Assembly (NCBI RefSeq): GCF_021462225.1
Contig: NC_061797.1
Span: forward strand, 23,893,093-23,957,092
Origin: Girardinichthys multiradiatus
Taxonomy: Eukaryota; Chordata; Actinopteri; Cyprinodontiformes; Goodeidae
Length of the DNA: 64,000 nt
Direction of reading: 5' to 3'
Shown: positions 1-12,100 of the stretch, piece after piece
How positions within the stretch are numbered: the first letter of the stretch is position 1
Layout: every line of letters begins with the position of its first letter
Position numbers and translations under genes: made by a program
The notes under the pieces: generated by a model
Databases searched by the model: none
Told to the model about the DNA's origin: nothing
The model's input: only the letters and a program-made list of their open reading frames with translations

Positions 1-1597
1 AAGTATTTAGTTTAAAATTACAATAAACAAGCATACCAATGCATTTTATACATGTCCAAAACCAGGTGAGAAATTAATCCCGCACAGCTTATAAAAATCA
101 AAGCACTCTGACTAATCAACTAATTGTGTCAGCACTTATTTAAATCCAAAGCTGGAAGCTAGGAGGGCTTACCTTGTCCAGAGTCACTACTATAAACTGC
201 CTTTTGAACTGAAGTATCTCTTAGAGTATGTGCTCTCACTGCAGGTTGATGGACAGCCGAGCTAATCTTGTTTTATAGTTTTTATTCCTTTACCTCTCGG
301 AGTGGGGGGGGGATTTACTGATACAAATGTTGGTGGTGCAGACAACAATCCTGACGGCTCTGTTTTACATGCCAAACCAGGGTGGATCCCTTTGATTTCC
401 ATAAACCTCTTTTAAATATTTGCATTGGGCATTATGGGACAGGATGTGAGGCAGAGGCAGCTCTTCTATGAATTGACATTTTTTCACTTTATTTTCTGTT
501 GCCCTTTGGAGCTCGAGGAAAAGATCTGCGATGCATCCAATATGTACCTAAAATTCGTTCTCTTTTGGGTCATGCCAAACAAATCTGAATGCAGTATTTT
601 AAGCATAAATTGTAATTTTTCAACATCTGTGCAATGACATGAAACATTGTAACCTTTTTCCAGGTGCACAAACAACTCCTGGCTAACAGAGGCGAGACAG
701 GAACCAACAAGTGACGCCCGCAGTTGTAAAAGGAACACGGGGTACTAGTTGTCGACACTCCACCAGTTTGTTCCCCTCTGACGTATTGCTTTATCATATC
801 AGGTCATCTAATTAGACAGAGGATGAAAAGTTCACAGCTGTGACGTGCAACACTGTGGGGAAAAGGAGGAACATCGTGGGAGAGATCATAGTGTATGCTC
901 TTATTTGTCAAACTGAAAAAAGCTGTTTGCAGATGCTGGATTTATTAAAACACGAGGAGTTTCATTTAGGTCAGCTCCAAAGGTTTCCTTAATCAGCGTT
1001 AGAGCAAGTAAGGAATTGTGCATCAGTGGTTTGTGTGTGATGGCATCTTAGCAGGTTCTAAATGTTTCTTTTACATGTCCAGCATCTTTGTTTGGGTTGC
1101 ACTTACTCATGATTGTCTCTGCATGGAGGTAACTACCCTGAAAAAGCAACAACAAATGAATTGTTATGTTGCCCTGTGTCATAAACAGAGTTAGAATTAA
1201 TGGACCATATTTAGTCTGAAGTGTCATTAAAGTTACTTTAATCTTTCCAACAAAACCAAAAAATTAACAGAAACAAAAATTGAGCGAGAAACTTTGCAAC
1301 ACATTTCAACTGGAGTGCTTTTCGTTGTTGTTTTTCTTTTTCAACTAACAAATGGCAACACATAGCATGCAATGTCTCTCAGGGAGCCGAGATAAAACAA
1401 TGGGTCCGACATGATCTGAGATTCTACCTGCAGTTGCTAAGCAACACCCACCTCCAACCCCTCGACCCGTCCCATTGGTCAGCAGGATAAACACACACTG
1501 CGCCCTATTGGCTGGGAGAAAGTTAATAAACTTTAGCCAGGACCTTCCTCCCTGTGTGCGCACACACTCCCTCCCCTTTCTCCCTCTCTCTCTCTCT

Positions 1598-1655
<58 letters not shown>

Positions 1656-2380
1656 GAAGAGATTCTTGTGAATGAGAGCATGAGAGGGTGTCAGTGCTTG
1701 CGCAGTACAGTGCTGATATATGCATTGAGCTCCTGAGCTAAAAATAAAGATCACACTGAACGCTGTGCCACTGAAAGTTGCAAGACTGAATTCAAAGTGA
1801 CAAGTCTCGTTCTCTCCAGACAGAGCAATGAGGTCCCACTCTCATAATAGATCCACGAGGTATTTTTGTTGTTGTTTTGTTTTCCTTTTTGAGTTTTCTT
1901 TTAAGTACAGAGTCCTGACAGGAGCTCGTTCCAAGCGATTCACCGCGTTTGATCGGGCTAAAAATGCAACAAAGACAGCCCAAAATAACTTTAAAATGCA
2001 GCTGAAATAAGAAGAGGTGTTCAGCAGCGGTTCCCGGTCTTTATTGTTTGAGGCTGTCCCACACAGCCCGTTAAAGAACCACAAGTACATTCATATTAAC
2101 TATGCTGTGGTGTTCCTTAAATGGAGTGCACGAACTATGATTTTTAAGACAATTTCTAGGATTTTTTTTTTTTTATATTCAGCTGTTTTTGTCTTTTCTG
2201 TTGTTGAGTAATTAAAAAAACAAATATTGTTTTATAAGCTCTTCTTTACCTTACAGTCATAGTTAAAAGAAAGTGCTCTCTGTTAGTCTCAATTTCATGC
2301 ACCAGAACCTTATAAAGTATCTGGTTCTAAAACATTTGGAAGTGTACAAAAACACACATTAGACTGTCCTGATTCTTTAT
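1..2380. other. Intergenic region 3' of KIF18A
   Basis: No gene recognised. Contains only the TC/AC microsatellite near 1.6 kb and AT-rich unique-looking DNA. Confidence 0.5.
1584..1653. repeat. Compound (TC)n(AC)n microsatellite
   Basis: About seven TC units, then about 27 uninterrupted AC units. Open frames crossing it are repeat artefacts. Confidence 0.97.
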
Positions 2381-2399
2381 TTAATAAAGAAGAAACATG

Positions 2400-3330
2400 A
2401 AAAAAGAAAAATTAAGCACACCAAATCATTCAGTATCTCATGGAACCAGGTTTAAATCCAGTCATTTGAAGTAGTTATTTTCTGGAAGGCCTTTTTTAAC
2501 ATCTCACACCATTGTGGGGAAATTGTGGTCCACTCTTCTTCACGACATTGCTGAGATGATTGAAGTGTGCAGGTATGTCCCTCCAAAGCATTTCAGTCAG
2601 GTGGAGGTGTTAGATATAGCATGGACCTTTATAACATGTTGTGTAGTAGATTTTCCTTGCAGATTTGGCATTATCGTCCTATTATATAAATCAATTTTGG
2701 GTCCAGTTGTCTGATAGTTTCTTATTTGACTATAGAATGCTTTGGTTTATAGAAGGGTTCATGGTCAGCCCATAGGTGTCCATATCAGACAGCTGCAAAA
2801 CAAGCTGAAATCATCACCACTCCACTACCGTGCTTATCAGTAGTTGTGCTGACATTCTGCGTTTGGTTTCAACCAATCATGGCACTGTGCTGTATGGTCA
2901 GACATCTTTACTTTAGACTCACAAAGGACACTGTTTCAAACTTCTTGTGCTCCATTCAGATTCCAATATGCTTAGTCTTACTGGCATTTTGTTTTTAGAG
3001 AGAAGAGGGTTTCTCCAAATTCATACAAACAAACCATACTTGTTCAGACTTTTTACTATTGTACTGTCAAGAACTTTAACATTTAGTATGTTAACGAGTA
3101 CATGCAGAGCCTGACATGAGCTTTTGGATCTTTTTGCAAGTGACACAGATTGATTTCTAATGGCTCTCCTTCTTGCCACTGTTTTCACACACTGGTATGC
3201 ACCAGAGAAGAAAAGTGGCAAAACCCATGCTGTTAAAGAGGAGGTCCCATTGCTGCTGATCGAATGCTTTGTCAAGGACATTTGATTAGCAGCACTGGAC
3301 TGCCTTGATGTTGGATTTAAATACATTTAG
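2400..3330 (-). mobile_element. Decayed Tc1/mariner-like element
   Basis: The minus strand has a worn counterpart of the transposase block KHGGG-x-VM-x-W (complement of about 2800-2835, now KHGSGVVMIS). The surrounding text resembles a Tc1-like family common in teleosts. Many stops; no intact frame or clear terminal repeats. Confidence 0.55.
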
Positions 3331-3870
3331 AACCTGGGAAAGATTGAAAGCCTTTTTTCAATGTCCTCATTCAAATCCCTGGTATTGAAAAGTGTTTTTT
3401 CTATTTCTCATGTCTGCATCCATCAAAGCATCTCTAACCTTGGTCTGATTTTTACTAGACTCAAAACAGACTGCATCAAAAAAACAAAAGCATACCATTT
3501 GTTAAAAGTGGTTATTCAGTACTGACGCTTGTTTTTGGTAGAGAAAATAATTCAGATTTTACATTTGCCCTGATGAACACCAGTCGGAGCTGATCAAGGG
3601 TAATGCCTGAAAATGTCTATCACTTGGCAATAAGTTGGTGCGCCGCTAGTTATTAAAATACAAAACAGCAAAAAACCCAATAGGTTCCAGGCACTTTAGG
3701 TAGCATATTGGGAAAAATGCAATGAAGTGCTAAACTTGTAGCTTCCAGGACAGTAAAGTTTTTCAAGTGGGATTCTATTACAAGTCAATGTCTTACCTGC
3801 AATACAATATTTGTCTTAGCATCTTCACTTTGATACGAAATAAATAATTGTTTCCAGCTACTTGCAAAAC

Positions 3871-4371
3871 AAAAAGGAGCTTTTGGGGGGCCTTCGTCGA
3901 CGGACATAGGTCACTGGCCTGGTGCCCGTGCTGCTCCTGGGTGGGCTTGGGGGCTCGGGGTTCCTGGGGCGTATCGCCCCCCGGGCTGGGGTCCTGGCTG
4001 GGCCTTGGGGGTCTAGGGTCCTGGCGGGTATGTTGCCGGGGTTTTGGGCTGGTGCATGCCCGGCCCTGGCTCGGGGACCTTTGGTGTATCAGTGGGCATA
4101 AGGGCCTCCGAAACTGGCGGGTAGGTCCCATCTCGTTGCAGGTGCTCCTTCCTTCAAGGAGCACATTCTGCTGGGGGGGTGGAGGGCCTGGGGGTGGGGG
4201 TGGGACGGGGTCAACCTGGGTGTCCAATGTCTTATGTGCTCTAGGAGTTGTTCGAATGGTGGGTGTAGGTTTCCTTCTGGGGTGGGGATGGGTGGTTGGC
4301 CTTAGATGGTTGAGGGCATTAAGAAAATTAAAAGCGAGAAAAAAAACCAAAAACAAAAAAAAAAAAGGAGC
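3871..4371 (+). mobile_element. GC-rich retroposon with A-rich tail and target duplication
   Basis: A roughly 450-bp G-rich block (about 3881-4320) in AT-rich DNA, followed by an A-rich tail (4321-4361). It is flanked by a perfect 10-bp direct repeat AAAAAGGAGC at 3871-3880 and 4362-4371. That arrangement is the signature of LINE-type target-primed insertion, sense strand plus. Open frames of about 210 codons on both strands are low-complexity (Gly/Trp or Pro rich) and likely not genes. Family unknown to me; it could be a truncated LINE 3' end or a non-autonomous retroposon. Confidence 0.65.
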
Positions 4372-4471
4372 ATCTGCCATGTTAAAATTCAAGTCAAAGT
4401 TGTTTTTTTTTGTGAATATGCTTAACACGTTTTGCTGTACACGTCATGTACTGCAAAACTATGTACCATAG

Positions 4472-5479
4472 TTTTCCCTATTAACTATAGAGTTAATTAT
4501 AAACAACCACTTAATGTCAAAATAAGAATGTTTTAAATAATATTGGTTTGGATTGGAATTTACTGAACATGGCAGAACTCCACTTGTGTTTCTGGCCTAG
4601 TCTGATAAGTTGATGAAAACTCATGCTTCATTAACCCTCAGGATGCAAGTAAAGTTATCACGATATTGACTCCTTATAACCTCAACATAGAACCTCCTGA
4701 AAAGATTCAGATCTATTGCTTTGAATGATCTGCCTCAACATTGGTGCCGAGTCGGTCACATGTGAAGGCTGATGTGGTGTCCATGCTCCTACATGTAAGT
4801 AATGCATGGGTTTTATTGGTTTATATAAAATGTGAAGCAGATTATTTTAATGCTGCAACTGAATTGCATATTTCAGCTATCGCAAATATTGGGGTATTTG
4901 TCTTATTAGTTCTTCAACTCCCTCTTATGCTATCATTTAAATGAACAAAAAAAGTAAACTATGTGCAATGCCAGGAAAGTGAGAAAACTATGACAACTAT
5001 TGCCAGTTTGAAAATACCAGACATACAAATTTCACTTTTAGATTTACAGAATTTACAGCTAGAAAAAACGATTAATAGGCCAATATTTCACATGGCCGCC
5101 ATAATACAGACTATAGGTCAAAACCTTCTTCCAGAAAAAAAATTTATTACCTTTTGTAAACAAAGTCACTTAAGAATCAACAGGTCTTAAAAAATTCAAT
5201 AAGTTGCCCAAATTCACTTGAATCCTACATGGATAAATAGTCTCCCAGTTCTTGAAAATCTTTTAAGGAAAGATTTATTTCATCTTAAATTGCGTAAGAC
5301 AAAGTTTTGTTTAAAAAGTAACTACAGTTCTGCAAAAATGTATTGAAGTTAGATGAAAAAGTTTCCTTCATATTGTGCTTTTCACCTTTGAACCAGTGTG
5401 ACGCTGGAACACCTTGTAACTGAGCCCTCATTTAAAATCATCTGCTACAGCGACAACACAAAAAGCAGATGCTGCATTT
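4472..5479. other. Intergenic stretch
   Basis: AT-rich sequence with nothing recognised. Confidence 0.4.
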
Positions 5480-5977
5480 TACAAAGAGATTTATTTAAAG
5501 ACAGGCTCTTCTGGAACAAACACTTTTATTAAGCAACATCAAATAAAAAAATATTATTGTACAAGTAAAAAAAAACACAAACTATATAAACAGCTCAGAA
5601 TAGAGCAGTTTCAAGTTTATTAGCTGCCCTGTGTCACCTGAAATGCAGTTGTTCTAGAGACATGTTAAAAGTACATAATATTTGTAAAAGTTAGGCCTCT
5701 TTGCTTTTTTGTGTTGTTTGTTTGTGCAGAAATGTTTCGAATAACTTTAAAAGCTAAAATACGAGTGAGAACAGTAATGTACACAAAATATCTACAGTGT
5801 TTATTTACAATCAAGTAAAGTTTTTATGCCGTACGACAGACTTTGACCACACGAGTACTTCTGCTGGAGCAAATCTACACAACAGAACCCCCTCTTCGTT
5901 TCTAGTTCTTGAACATTTGCTTTAACAAGCCAATAAGGACGAAGACGCATGAACAGTAAAAAATGTACAGCGTTGGT
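5480..5977 (-). other. kif18a: KIF18A 3' UTR and candidate poly(A) signals
   Basis: AT-rich sequence after the stop. AATAAA hexamers on the minus strand lie at 5800-5805, 5525-5530 and 5490-5495. Which one is used, and so the UTR length (about 0.2-0.5 kb), cannot be decided from sequence. Confidence 0.45.
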
Positions 5978-6111
5978 TCACATCCGCTTGGCCACCCGTT
6001 TGATCTGTTGAGTTGTTTTATAGAAAACGGATTTGGGTTTCTGACGTTCAAGGATGCTGAGATTTCCCTCGGAAATGCTTCTCCCAACTCTGCGGGGTTT
6101 GTTCTCTGAAC
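5978..6111 (-). CDS. kif18a: KIF18A coding exon 17 (C terminus and stop)
   Basis: Residues 868-911 and a TGA at 5980-5978. [12 protein letters not shown] matches the human C terminus (VRKFGRNISKGNL), followed by about 25 extra basic residues ending KRVAKRM. Acceptor ttcctcag. The 3' UTR follows in the same exon. Confidence 0.93.
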
Positions 6112-9100
6112 CTGAGGAACACAAATCAGGCAGGTCAAGAATAACCAGAGAAGAGCTTCGTCACACCTGATGGTGGGTCTGCGTAACAATCTAATACTAG
6201 TCGATGAACAACAAGAGGAAATAAACACATGGTGCAGTGGGCAGTTAAAGATGCACCGGAAATTTTTTGATAACCAAGTCAGTTTGCGCTAACCACGACA
6301 CTTTTCAGTTTAGAAGATGTTACAGCAGAAATATTCGAAGTAAATGATTCCGTAGATCCGTGAGGTGTTTAAATTTGAGGTCAGAGGAAGCACGAAAGCT
6401 TGAAGATGCTATTTAAAAGGAAGTTGTGTCAGTTGTGCATTCAGGGTGCTACAAGAGGAAGCTTAACCTCGGCAGGTGCAGAACACTTTAGACCGTTGCC
6501 ACCTTTAGTCAGCTCGTACCAAACTTCTTTAGGCTGCAAAAGGAGCCTTCTAACACGAAAGCTCAATTTGTAGTCACAATAGGGATGTTCCAACGAAATG
6601 AAAAACTGACCTAAAGCTGACCTCTGCAGATTCCATCAAGGCTTTGAACTGCCACCTAAAAGTTGCTATCATTGGTTGTATTTTTCTATTTTGGCATTTA
6701 CCTGTGAAACGTTGCACTCTGAGAGGCCTCTGAGGAACGGAGAGGTCCTTCTTTATCCGCTTCGGAGCCGGGAAACCCTGAAATTCTTCTTTGAAGTTGC
6801 TACAATTAATAAGACAAAATTAATTAGTCTGTAGACGTTTTTCCTTTCTGTAGGGTTTATATGCAGGTTACACATATTGAGTCTCATCTGAGAAAAACTA
6901 AAGAGGAGAATTACCGGTTGTATTTACGTTTTCCTTGTGCAGCTGACGTCATGTCCATGTAGGTCGGGTGGGGTCGTCTCGCGTCTTGCAAAGGAGCGAT
7001 ATGTTGTCTACTGAAGAAAAGCTTATATTAATGCTAATGTTTGAAAAAAAAAAAATAAAGTCAGAAAACATCCCTTTAACATGAATCAGAAACCATATTT
7101 GTTGCTGCAGCTGGAGATCTATATACCAACAAGGTGACTCCTTCAACAGACTTCCAGGTATTACACCAAACATGTTTTAGAGGTCGTTGTTCCCATTTTT
7201 TAATACTTACAGCTGCGAAAACGACTGGCTTTAGTTATAATACACTTTTTAAGCTAAAGTTTACATTTGTACATTTTAATAATATATAAAAAGATTCCAA
7301 ATATCCAACATTGCTTGGACTACTGCAGGACATACAGGGGTTGGACAATGAAACTAAAACACCTGGTTTTAGACCACAATAATTTATTAGTATGGTGTAG
7401 GGCCTCCTTTTGCGGCCAATACAGCGTCAATTCGTCTTGGGAATGACATATACAAGTCCTGCACAGTGGTCAGAGGGATTTTAAGCCATTCTTCTTGCAG
7501 GATAGTGGCCAGGTCACTAAGTGATACTGGTGGAGGAAAACGTTTCCTGACTCGCTCCTCCAAAACACCCCAAAGTGGCTCAATAATATTTAGATCTGGT
7601 GACTGTGCAGGCCATGGGAGATGTTCAACTTCACTTTCATGTTCATCAAACCAATCTTTCACCAGTCTTGCTGTATGTATTGGTGCATTGTCATCCTGAT
7701 ACACGGCACCACCTTCAGGATACAACGTTTGAACCATTGGATGCACATGGTCCTCAAGAATGGTTCAGTAGTCCTTGGCAGTGACGCGCCCATCTAGCAC
7801 AAGTATTGGGCCATGGGAATGCCATGATATGGCAGCCCAAACCATCACTGATCCACCCCCATGCTTCACTCTGGGCATGCAACAGTCTGGGTGCTACGCT
7901 TCTTTGGGGCTTCTCCACACCATAACTCTCCCGGATGTGGGGAAAACAGTAAAGGTGGACTCATCAGAGAACAATACATGTTTCACATTGTCCACAGCCC
8001 AAGATTTGCGCTCCTTGCACCATTGAAACCAACGTTTGGCATTGGCATGAGTGACCAAAGGTTTGGCTATAGCAGCCCGGCCGTGTATATTGACCCTGTG
8101 GAGCTCCTGACAGACAGTTCTGGTGGAAACAGGAGAGTTGAGGTGCACATTTAATTCTGCCGTGATTTGGGCAGCCATGGTTTTATGTTTTTTGGATACA
8201 ATCCGGGTTAGCACCCAAACATCCCTTTCAGACAGCTTCCTCTTGCGTCCACAGTTAATCCTGTTGGATGTGGTTCGTCCTTCTTGGTGGTATGCTGACA
8301 TTACCCTGGATACCGTGGCTCTTGATACATCACAAAGACTTGCTGTCTTGGTCACAAATGCGCCAGCAAGACGTGCACCAACAATTTGTCCTCTTTTGAA
8401 CTCTGGTATGTCACCCATAATGTTGTGTGCATTTCAATATTTTGAGCAAAACTGTGCTCTTACCCTACTAATTGAACCTTCACACTCTGCTCTTACTGGT
8501 GCAATGTGCAATCAATGAAGACTGGCTACCAGGCTGGTCCAATTTAGCCATGAAACATCCCACACTAAAATGACAGCTGTTTCAGTTTCATTGTCCAACC
8601 CCTGTATATAAATAGCCATGATACGATTCTTACAAAACCAAGCTGAAGAAAACCTGCGTAACAAAATCTGTCTGGAAAATCTTTTATTAGATTTTTTTGT
8701 TTTGTCTTTTATTTACATTTAGTTCATTTTCACAGTTTATAGGGGTGCCATTCTTTCCAAGTCTGAAAAACAGGATAAAAGCAATGTCAAAGTTCCATTT
8801 TTAAAATATCAGTACATTATTTAGCATCAATTACAAATAGTTTTGATTTGCCATGTCGTGTTTAAATTCTTTTTGGACTGTGTGCCAATAAATATAATCT
8901 ATCTACATGTGCATTGGATTCCAGTTGTGTGAATAGATTTATTGCATATTCCAGCAGAACTGGAAACTGACTGGACATGACATTTATTCTGAACTGTGCA
9001 ATATAAATAAAATGAATTGAATTGTTTTTACCGTTCCGATCATCCATTGTAAGGTGGCTTTCAAAGCGTTGGATGTGTTTATAACAACTGGTTGTGTTGT

Positions 9101-12100
9101 GAACTGCTCTACCATCTTTTAGTAATAAAACATTTTTTATGAGCCAAAACATTTGTTCTGTTTTCGAGGTTGGTGAAGATCAAATTTCTCCACAAAAATC
9201 CAATAATTCCTGTGTCAGTTTGCCATTTCCAGCTGAAGATTTGAACAAGCCGCCCTTTTCAGCAAATTTAAGCCTCTTCATCCACTCTACCAGAATGTAA
9301 ATCCACAGCTGGTGAGAATACCCAGTGTTTGCACTCTAGTTCCAGTCTTGCTTTGAATAAGGTTTGGAGGATTTTACACTTTTGGATGATTTGGTGGCAG
9401 TACAGACTGAGAGCTTAGAAACATTCAGATGCCTGCCAGAAAGATAATTTAAGCTTTGAAACATTTGATGGAAAAAAACTCAAGAGAAGTCACTGTGAAA
9501 GGAGGAAGAAGAAGTGGAAGGAAGAAAGGAAGTAAAGAACAAAAGGATGGGAGACCAGCCACATGAAAGGAAGGAGGATACAGGTAAGGAAGGAATGAGA
9601 CGTATGAGGAAGGAAAGACAACGGTCGAAGTAAAGAATGACAAGGCAGGAAAAAATAAAGGACTAAAAGAGGGAAAGGTAGACGTGCTGAAAAAGAGAAG
9701 GACAAGGACGTACATAGGTCAAAAAAGAGAAGGGAAGGACAGAAGGGAGGCAAGAAGAATAGAACAGGAGGCTGGACAAAAGGATGGAGTGTAGGTAGAA
9801 AGGACCCAAGGACTAAAGAAGGACAAGCAAAAGGAAGGAGGGAGACAAAAGAAAAGAATGAAGGGGATGAAGACAAGGAAGGAAGGAAACAATCACAGAA
9901 GGAAAAACAAGAGGGGGAAATAAGTAAGGGCACAAGGAAGAAAAGAAAGAAAGGAGGAAGGACATACGGAAGGCAGGAAAGATGGAAGGAATTATACGAG
10001 GAAGACAGAAGAATACAATGAAGGAAGGACTGAAAAAGGAAGATACATTCAGACAACAGGATACCGGGATAAAGAACAAAGTCTGGAAATAATAATATTT
10101 GTCTTTACACCGATTTCCCTTTTCCATAATTATCTAGACCTGGAAAATACTGAATTCAAGATCCATACTTCTCAATCCTGTAGAAAACCCAGATGATTAT
10201 TTTCTTACCTTTTTGCAGCAGTCTGATTCTCCTCTGTTGCTTTGTGTGGATGACTTCGCTGGCTGGAGCCTGAGACATCTGCAGACGTTGATGCTTGACA
10301 TGGACTACCACAGCTTATAATGATGGTCGCATTGCTTGCAGTCTGATCATCATTGTCAAGGACTTCAAACGTCATGTTTGGATCCATGGAGCTGGAGCAG
10401 CCAAGAGGTGGCTGAGCAGGTTCTGGTGTGCATTGGAGTGGGAACATGCCGTCCTCGAACTCTTGAGACTTGACGACGCTTAGTGGGCTTTGTGGTGGGA
10501 GAAATGTGGACAGATTTCTCCTGATGGGCACTTTTGGAGGCTTGTCTTCTGTCTTATCTTGATGAACTCTGCCATCTAAGAATGAACCCAAAAAGCTTAA
10601 CAAGAACCATCAAATTAAATAGACATAAAATGCATTAAAGTAAATAAGCACACAATCTGAACAGATCCCAAACAGGTTATATGACCTCTAATATGAATAA
10701 CAAATCAGTTTAGGCACATTTGCATTCAAAATCTGATAAATTGAGGATTATTTGCTTGTGCAGATAATGTAATGGCCTATTGTGGTACAGAGAGCTAAAC
10801 AACCATTCAGTCAACTTTCTATATTCACAGCTTCAGTCACCAACTTTTGGTAGGGCATGAAAAAGTCTGAATGTCTGGATACAAAAAAATCAAATAAAAT
10901 TAACAGGAAAGCAAACAAAATGCTCTAGAAATACTACAGTTCACCATACCCGATCCGTAATCAGTCATAAGTAGTGAAGTGTCAGTTCTGGGCTTTAGGG
11001 GTTCAGTTTCAAATGTCACTGTGTAAAAATAGCGAGAACCGTTTTCCTTAAGTTATACCAACATGGGGTCACTAATGTCAGATTGGCATGAGGCCATTAC
11101 ACATTATAGTGCCCCGCTCAGTGTTCAAAGGCTTTAAAATATCAGAGCAGGGCTGTGACATGCATTATTCACCTAACAAGCAGTGCTTTTTAAAAATAGA
11201 TCAGGAAGCAGGGCGTTTACAAGCAGCATTTGTTTTTGTTGCTTTTTCAAAAACATTTTCTAAACTTTAAACAATTACAATTATATGAAAGATTTATAGT
11301 TACTGCAACAAAATTTATTTGGATAAAAAGAGGTTTTTCCTTTTAAACTTGGAAAAGAAAAACAGTACGAATGTTTAAATGCTGACATTGGATTCTTTAT
11401 TATTTAAACTAAGAATTCTGGGCAACATCTATCCAGCAATTTTAATAGAAAACTAGCAGCTACTAAAAGTTGCTGGGGTTGCAGAGCAGAAAGAGGGTAA
11501 ATCACTGTCTCTGCATTACTTTAGGTGCACCATAACACTCCTGGCATTTCCTGCAAAGGTGTGGTGAGGGTGGGGGTAGGAGGAGCGCTAAAAAAGGAAA
11601 AATGCCAGCACATAAAGGAAGTGAAAACACGAAATGCAAAGGTGAATGACTGATTTATGCTATTCCCCAAATATCGAATGCAATTTTTAGAAAACGTGAG
11701 TCATACTTGAGACAGAGCTCCGTGTGAGGAATCGGTGACAAATAGCCCTTTTCCTGTGGCAGAGGAGATGTCCCCAGGAAGAAATGGCAGCAGAGATTCT
11801 TCAATCACATATTTTTGGCTAGTAGGGGATTAATACATGCATGAGTTGCTATTTCTGGTGGGAGCTGCACTGAATTAGGGTCGCCTGGTTGCTGCTGCCT
11901 GTTTTTTATAGTGCGCCGTTTCTGGTTGGTGGAGCAGGGGAGTTTACGTCTGTTGACGTTTTTTCCTGCCCTGCTGTGGATCTGCATTTTCATGAATGAA
12001 GCTCAAGAGGGATTGGGAGGGTTAGATGCTAGACAGACAGAGGAAAAACATTTGAGGATAGGATGAAAAGAAATGCAGTGGGGGAGAAAATAGAAAACTA

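Noticed and set aside
1345..1754. Frames with runs of Cys-Val or His-Thr
   Set aside because: They are translations of the AC microsatellite.
3793..4471. Open frames of more than 200 codons on both strands
   Set aside because: Both come from the G-rich retroposon; the translations are low-complexity (Gly/Trp/Leu or Pro/Thr/His), run into the A tail and lack any domain.
1..5900. Looked for BDNF or LIN7C, which lie near KIF18A in mammals
   Set aside because: No coding sequence resembling either is present in this flank.
8123..8518. Plus-strand frame (also at 30752-31219, 31848-32330 and 52918-53298)
   Set aside because: Antisense shadow of the family A transposase N terminus; repeated because the transposon is repeated.
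9449..10127. Phe/Ser/Leu-rich frames up to 188 codons resembling membrane proteins
   Set aside because: Artefact of the polypurine tract read on the opposite strand.
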